64,000 nucleotides of DNA from Acidobacteriota bacterium. Lineage in GTDB: Bacteria; Acidobacteriota; Vicinamibacteria; Vicinamibacterales; CAVVIG01. Where the stretch lies: positions 124,001 through 188,000 of the forward strand of contig QHWB01000036.1 in the NCBI GenBank assembly GCA_003222395.1, written 5' to 3'. The notes beneath the pieces are model-generated. The model worked only from the letters and a program-made list of their open reading frames with translations. It was not told the DNA's origin and searched no databases. Both the position numbers and the translations under genes were made by a program. Shown here one piece after another: positions 59,988 to 64,000 of the stretch; the first letter of the stretch is position 1, and each line of letters begins with the position of its first letter.

Positions 59988-62411
59988 CTAAGCTGACGTT
60001 TCGACGAGCTCTTCAGAACGCGCGTAATCGCAATCGTCGTTGTTGCACAGGATCTGACGGCCGTGCTTCTTCGTCGTCTTCTCGATCAAGTACCGCGCAC
60101 CGCACTTGGGACACTTCTCCTTGACCGGACGGTTCCAGAGCACGAAGTCGCAATCGGGGTAATTGGAGCAGCCGAAGAAGATCTTGCCGCGGCGCGATTT
60201 GCGCTCGACGATCTCGCCGCCCTTGTCGGCGTCCTTCGGACACAGAACGCCCGTCGTCTTGTGCTTGACGTACTTGCACTCGGGGTAATTGGTGCAGGCG
60301 GTGAATTCGCCGAAGCGCCCCTGCTTGATGACGAGATTCGATCCGCAGCGCGGACACTTCTCGTCGAGGATCTGATCCGGCTTGGCCGCCTTCAAGCCCC
60401 CTTGCTTGGTGGCAATCAGCTTCCGCGTCGTCTTGCACTCGGGGTATCCCGAGCACGCGAGGAACTGGCCGAAGCGTCCGCGCTTGAGGACCATCGGCTT
60501 GCCGCAGTTCTCGCACGGCTCGATCTCTTCTTCGCCGCCTTCCGATTCCGGCTCCTGCTTCTCGAGCTCACGCGTGTTCGTGCACTCGGGATACGCGCTG
60601 CACGCGATGAAGGGGCCGAACTTGCCGATCTTGATCAGCATCGGCGATCCGCAGCGCTCGCAGATCTCGTCGGTCTTCACGCCTTCCTTGAGGTTCTGCA
60701 TCTCCTTGCCGGCGCGCGCGAGATCCTTCTTGAACTTCTTGTAGAACTCCTCGAGCGTGTCGACGTAATCGGTCTTCCCCTGCTCGATCTTGTCGAGATC
60801 CTCTTCGAGGTTCCGCGTGTAGGCGACGTCGATGATGTCGTCGAAGCTCTTGGTCAGGAGATCGGTGATCATCATGCCGAGCATCGTCGGCTTGAAGCGC
60901 CCGTCATTCTTACTGACGTAGTCGCGGTCCTGGAGCACGCCGATGATCGAGGCGTAGGTGCTCGGACGGCCGATGCCGTTTTCCTCGAGCTCCTTGACGA
61001 GCGTCGCTTCCGAATAGCGCGGCGGCGGCTGCGTGAACTTCTGCTCGGGACGCAGCGCCTTCAGCTCGAGCCGATCGCCTTCGCTCAACGGAGGCAGGAC
61101 ACCCGACACCGCGTCGTCGTCCTCGTCCGGCTTTTCTTTTTCCTCGGGTTCTCCAGGCGTGAGACCGTACGTCGCCATCCAACCGGGGAACTTCGGAACG
61201 GTGCCCTTCACACGAAACGTGTAGTCACCCGCGCGGACTTCGACCGTCGTTTCGTCGAAGGTCGCCGGGTTCATCTGCGACGCGACGAAGCGATTCCAGA
61301 TCAGCTTGTAGAGCGAGTACTGATCCGGCGTCAGGTACGGCTTCACCGCGTCCGGATCGTGGTCGAGGGAGGTCGGACGGATCGCCTCGTGCGCATCCTG
61401 TGCGTCGGCTTTGGATTTGAAGATGTTCGGCTTCTCCGGCAGGTAGTCGTCGCCGAACGACCTCTTCACGTGATCGCGCACGGCGGCGAGCGCTTCGCCG
61501 GCGACGCGGACCGAGTCGGTTCGCATGTAGGTGATGAGCCCGCCGGCCAGTCCGGGAATCTCGATGCCGCCCTCGTACAGCTGCTGCGCGATCATCATCG
61601 TCTTCTTCACCGGGAAGCGCGCGGTCTGCTGCAGCTTGCTCGTAATGAACGGCGGCGCCGCGTTCCGCTTGCGCTCCTTGGTGACGACGGAGGTGACGGT
61701 CCACGCCGCGCGTTCGAGGTCAGCGAGGATCGCCCGCGACTGTTCTTCGTTGACGATCTTGATCGCGTCGCCCGATTTCTTCAGCAGCTTCGCTTCGAAC
61801 TCCGGTGGCTGCCGACCGGCGAGGCGCGCGAACACCTGCCAGTACTCTTCGGGCGCGAACTTCTCGATCTCGTGCTCGCGGTCGACGACCAGCTTCAGGG
61901 CGACCGACTGCACGCGCCCCGCGCTCAGGCCGCGCCGCACCTTGTCCCACAGGAGCGGGCTGATCTTGTAGCCGACGAGCCGGTCGAGCACGCGGCGCGC
62001 GCGCTGCGCCGCAACCATCTTCTCGTCGATCGTGCGCGGATGGTTGAGCGCCTCCTGCACCGCCCGCTTCGTGATTTCGTTGAACGTAAGGCGGTGGATT
62101 TTCTTCCGCTTGCCTCCGAGCTCCTGCGCGAGGTGCCAGCCGATCGCTTCGCCTTCACGGTCGGGGTCGGTCGCGACGTAGATGTCCGACGCCTCCTTCG
62201 CCGCGTCCTTCAGCTCCTTGATGACCTTCTTTCTCGACGCGATCGACTCGTACTCTTCGGCGAAGTCGTTCTCGACGTCGACCCCCAGCTTGCTCTTCGG
62301 CAGATCGCGGATGTGCCCCATCGACGCGACGACCTTGAAGTCGCGACCCAGATATTTGTTGATGGTCTTCGCTTTCGCCGGCGACTCGACCACCACGAGT
62401 GCTTTTGCCAT
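59988..62411 (-). CDS. topA: DNA topoisomerase I
   Basis: Type IA topoisomerase of 807 aa that relaxes negative supercoils. TOPRIM domain: KALVVVESPAKAKTINKYLG and TDPDREGEA (81-89). Catalytic Tyr295 in ITYMRTDSVR. DAHEAIRPTS and YSEATLVKELEENGIGRPST are in place. The C-terminus has five Cys4 zinc-ribbon repeats, beginning at CERCGSPMLIKIGKFGPF, CENCGKPMVLKRGRFGQF, CPRCGSNLVIKQGRFGEF, the variant CPKDADKGGEIVERKSRRGK and CPKCGARYLIEKTTKKHG. ATG start; 29 bp downstream of dprA on the same strand. Confidence 0.97.
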   Translation of the reverse strand: MAKALVVVESPAKAKTINKYLGRDFKVVASMGHIRDLPKSKLGVDVENDFAEEYESIASRKKVIKELKDAAKEASDIYVATDPDREGEAIGWHLAQELGGKRKKIHRLTFNEITKRAVQEALNHPRTIDEKMVAAQRARRVLDRLVGYKISPLLWDKVRRGLSAGRVQSVALKLVVDREHEIEKFAPEEYWQVFARLAGRQPPEFEAKLLKKSGDAIKIVNEEQSRAILADLERAAWTVTSVVTKERKRNAAPPFITSKLQQTARFPVKKTMMIAQQLYEGGIEIPGLAGGLITYMRTDSVRVAGEALAAVRDHVKRSFGDDYLPEKPNIFKSKADAQDAHEAIRPTSLDHDPDAVKPYLTPDQYSLYKLIWNRFVASQMNPATFDETTVEVRAGDYTFRVKGTVPKFPGWMATYGLTPGEPEEKEKPDEDDDAVSGVLPPLSEGDRLELKALRPEQKFTQPPPRYSEATLVKELEENGIGRPSTYASIIGVLQDRDYVSKNDGRFKPTMLGMMITDLLTKSFDDIIDVAYTRNLEEDLDKIEQGKTDYVDTLEEFYKKFKKDLARAGKEMQNLKEGVKTDEICERCGSPMLIKIGKFGPFIACSAYPECTNTRELEKQEPESEGGEEEIEPCENCGKPMVLKRGRFGQFLACSGYPECKTTRKLIATKQGGLKAAKPDQILDEKCPRCGSNLVIKQGRFGEFTACTNYPECKYVKHKTTGVLCPKDADKGGEIVERKSRRGKIFFGCSNYPDCDFVLWNRPVKEKCPKCGARYLIEKTTKKHGRQILCNNDDCDYARSEELVETSA

Positions 62412-62440
62412 GAATGTTCCTACGCGCCCTTCTTTTCACC

Positions 62441-63535
62441 CTAGCACGTCCTGTCAATCAGGACGAATCGTCCCGCGCCCACGCGCGCCACCGAACCCTG
62501 CAGCTCGAGCTCCATCAACCGCGGCAGCAGACGGGCCGGCGCGAGCCCCGATCGCTCTGCGATTTCGTCCAAATCGCTCGGTTCGCCCGGCGTCAGGCAG
62601 CTCAGAATCGGGTCTCGTGATGCCTTCGAGCCGGCCGGCGCGCGGCTGGCGGCCGGCGCGGTGCCGGCCGGCCCACACCCCAGCTCTTCCAAGATATCGT
62701 CCGCGGACTCAACAATCTTTGCACCATCCCTCAAAAGCGCATGCGCGCCGCGATTGCGGCCGCTCAGGACGTTGCCCGGCACGGCGAGCACGTCGCGTCC
62801 CTGCTCGAGCGCCGCTCGCGCGGTGATGAGCGAACCGCTCTTCTCGCCTGCCTCGATGACGACGACCGCGCGAGACAGTCCGCTGATGATGCGGTTGCGA
62901 AGCGGAAAGAGCCACGGCTGCGGCGGCGTGCCGGGCACGCTCTCGCTGACGACCGCGCCGTCCTTCTCGATGTCGCGCGCGAGCGGCGCGTGCTCGGGCG
63001 GATAGATCACGTCAAGTCCCGATCCGAGCACGGCGACGGTGACGCCGCCCGCCGACAGCGCGCCGCGATGCGCCGCGGAATCGACGCCGCGCGCGAGACC
63101 GCTGACGATCGTCACGCCGCACGCCGCCAGATCCGCGGCGAGTCGTTCGGCGACCGACAACGCGTAAGTCGACGCGGCGCGCGATCCGACGATCGCGACT
63201 GCCCGCGTGCTGAGCGCGTCGACCACGCCGCGCGTCCACAGCACCGGCGGCGGATCGATGATCGCGGCGAGCGCCGCGGGATAACGCGGGTCGCTCCACG
63301 CGATCGGCGTCAGGCCGGCGCCGTCGGCGCGCCGCAGCGCCGCCGCCGCGCGCGATCGCACCGCCGCGATCCGTTCGGGTTCGTCGCGCCAGTGCGCGGC
63401 CGCGAGACGACCCAAGACGTCGTCAGGCGCGTCACCCGACCTCAAGGCCTCGATCGATGGCAGCCGGCACCAGAATGGGAGCAGCGAGAGGGCGACGAAG
63501 TCCGCGAGCCCGGGCTGAATGGGAAAGGAGGTCAT
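62441..63535 (-). CDS. dprA: DNA-processing protein DprA
   Basis: Single-strand-DNA-binding RecA loader for natural transformation/recombination, 364 aa from the ATG at 63535. An N-terminal SAM-like region (about 1-90) precedes the Rossmann-like core with RAVAIVGSRAASTYALSVAE, GLARGVDSAAHRGALSAGG, VAVLGSGLDVIYPPEH and RNRIISGLSRAVVVIEAGEK. DVLAVPGNVLSGRNRGAHAL closes the core. A C-terminal winged helix (DLDEIAERSGLAPARLLPRL) follows a linker rich in Ala/Pro. A TATAAT-like -10 occurs on the minus strand (complement of 63579-63584). It leads the dprA-topA-trmFO-xerC block. Confidence 0.94.
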   Translation of the reverse strand: MTSFPIQPGLADFVALSLLPFWCRLPSIEALRSGDAPDDVLGRLAAAHWRDEPERIAAVRSRAAAALRRADGAGLTPIAWSDPRYPAALAAIIDPPPVLWTRGVVDALSTRAVAIVGSRAASTYALSVAERLAADLAACGVTIVSGLARGVDSAAHRGALSAGGVTVAVLGSGLDVIYPPEHAPLARDIEKDGAVVSESVPGTPPQPWLFPLRNRIISGLSRAVVVIEAGEKSGSLITARAALEQGRDVLAVPGNVLSGRNRGAHALLRDGAKIVESADDILEELGCGPAGTAPAASRAPAGSKASRDPILSCLTPGEPSDLDEIAERSGLAPARLLPRLMELELQGSVARVGAGRFVLIDRTC

Positions 63536-63729
63536 GACACACCGCACGCGAAGCGCGGGGCCCGACCTCCCGTCATTTATTATAGCGCGCGTGTTTCGCG
63601 CCGCCTCGACCCGCGAACTTTGTCTCGCCGACGTGTGAAGAGGACATGACTGACCGAGTTTCGTAAACGCTGGACCGTCGAATCCGCGAAAAAGTGTGGA
63701 TTTGTAACAGTTCAGTCGTGGCACATGCC

Positions 63730-63757
63730 TTGCTCTTTTCAGAGCTTGGAGTATAGT
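63730..63757 (+). promoter_or_regulatory. promoter of the TPR protein gene
   Basis: TTGCTC (63730-63735), 16-bp spacer, TATAGT (63752-63757), 15 bp before the ATG at 63773. Confidence 0.5.
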
Positions 63758-63772
63758 GAGCCCTATCACATC

Positions 63773-64000
63773 ATGACGCTGACGCGGGCGCTTTTCGTTG
63801 CCGTCGCCGTAGTCGTGTCGGCTTCTCCATCGTTCGCCGACGCGCGAAGCGACGCAAAGTCGCAGGTCGACTTCGGCATCAGCGTCGCGCAGCGCGGCCT
63901 CTGGCGCGAGGCCATCTACCGCTGGGAAAAGGCGGCAGAGATCGATCCGACCTACGCGGCCGCATTCAACGACCTGGCGATCGCCTACGAACACGAAGGT
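63773..64000 (+). CDS. exported TPR-repeat protein, 3' end outside window
   Basis: First 76 codons only. A signal peptide (MTLTRALFVAVAVVVSASPS, cleaved near FAD) precedes one TPR unit, FGISVAQRGLWREAIYRWEK then AAEIDPTYAAAFNDLAIAYE, at which the window ends. Probably a periplasmic tetratricopeptide scaffold. Divergent from dprA across a 237-bp region that holds both promoters and nothing else recognisable. Confidence 0.8.
   Translation, partial: MTLTRALFVAVAVVVSASPSFADARSDAKSQVDFGISVAQRGLWREAIYRWEKAAEIDPTYAAAFNDLAIAYEHEG

Overview
The window reads as a chromosomal segment of a GC-rich, Gram-negative (diderm) bacterium, most likely an acidobacterium of the Vicinamibacterales type. This rests on the outer-membrane machinery (Omp85/BamA, TamB, SurA-like chaperone, lipoproteins), an Oar-like TonB-receptor-type protein with an N-terminal carboxypeptidase-regulatory domain, BlaI/M56 and MacB-like permease genes, many NtrC-type two-component systems and a B12-dependent ribonucleotide reductase. 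The taxonomic call is inference from gene content. I see no tRNA, rRNA, CRISPR array, integrase or transposase island.

Layout. 1-12.2 kb is a loose collection: a cut-off APC permease, SDR, DUF547 protein, alpha/beta hydrolase, BlaI, a glutamate-type symporter, a PRC-barrel-like protein and gamma-glutamyltransferase. They are interleaved with decayed genes: a sialidase-like tail, an M56/BlaR1 protease, half an ABC permease and a B3 metallo-beta-lactamase that lost its active site. 12.3-16 kb holds small proteins and one more wreck (DUF5946). 16-19.2 kb is nrdJ with a clear promoter, repeated upstream boxes and a structured leader. 19.6-23.6 kb is a lipoprotein / histidine kinase / NtrC-type regulator operon. 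25.3-35 kb is a tightly coupled minus-strand operon: biotin carboxylase, biotin carrier, TamB, a seven-POTRA Omp85 protein and a SurA-like protein. 35.1-44.7 kb has an amidase wreck, the Oar-like outer-membrane protein, an acyl-CoA carboxyltransferase, a transaldolase-family aldolase, an Fn3 lipoprotein and hslUV. 44.8-57.3 kb carries a PEGA protein, an ECF sigma/anti-sigma operon, two more two-component systems and an ABC-F ATPase. 57.4-63.5 kb is the conserved xerC-trmFO-topA-dprA block, and a TPR protein runs off the right edge.

Two themes stand out. First, short palindromic or tandem repeat families are everywhere, and several sit inside reading frames. A composite palindromic element occurs in-frame in an ABC-F ATPase (81 bp, 27 codons), in trmFO and in an amidase remnant. 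A different inverted pair of hairpins breaks the M56 gene, and other repeats appear in or beside signal peptides and C-terminal tails. This resembles the Rickettsia palindromic elements and REPINs, but I cannot match these sequences to a named family. Second, the ancestral order dprA-topA-trmFO-xerC-hslV-hslU is present on one strand but split by about 12.6 kb of regulatory genes between xerC and hslV.

Functionally, the intact core joins envelope assembly (TamB/Omp85/SurA-like), acyl-CoA carboxylation (biotin carboxylase, carrier and carboxyltransferase are all present but in two places), DNA topology/uptake/recombination (TopA, DprA, XerC), proteolysis (HslUV) and dNTP synthesis (NrdJ).
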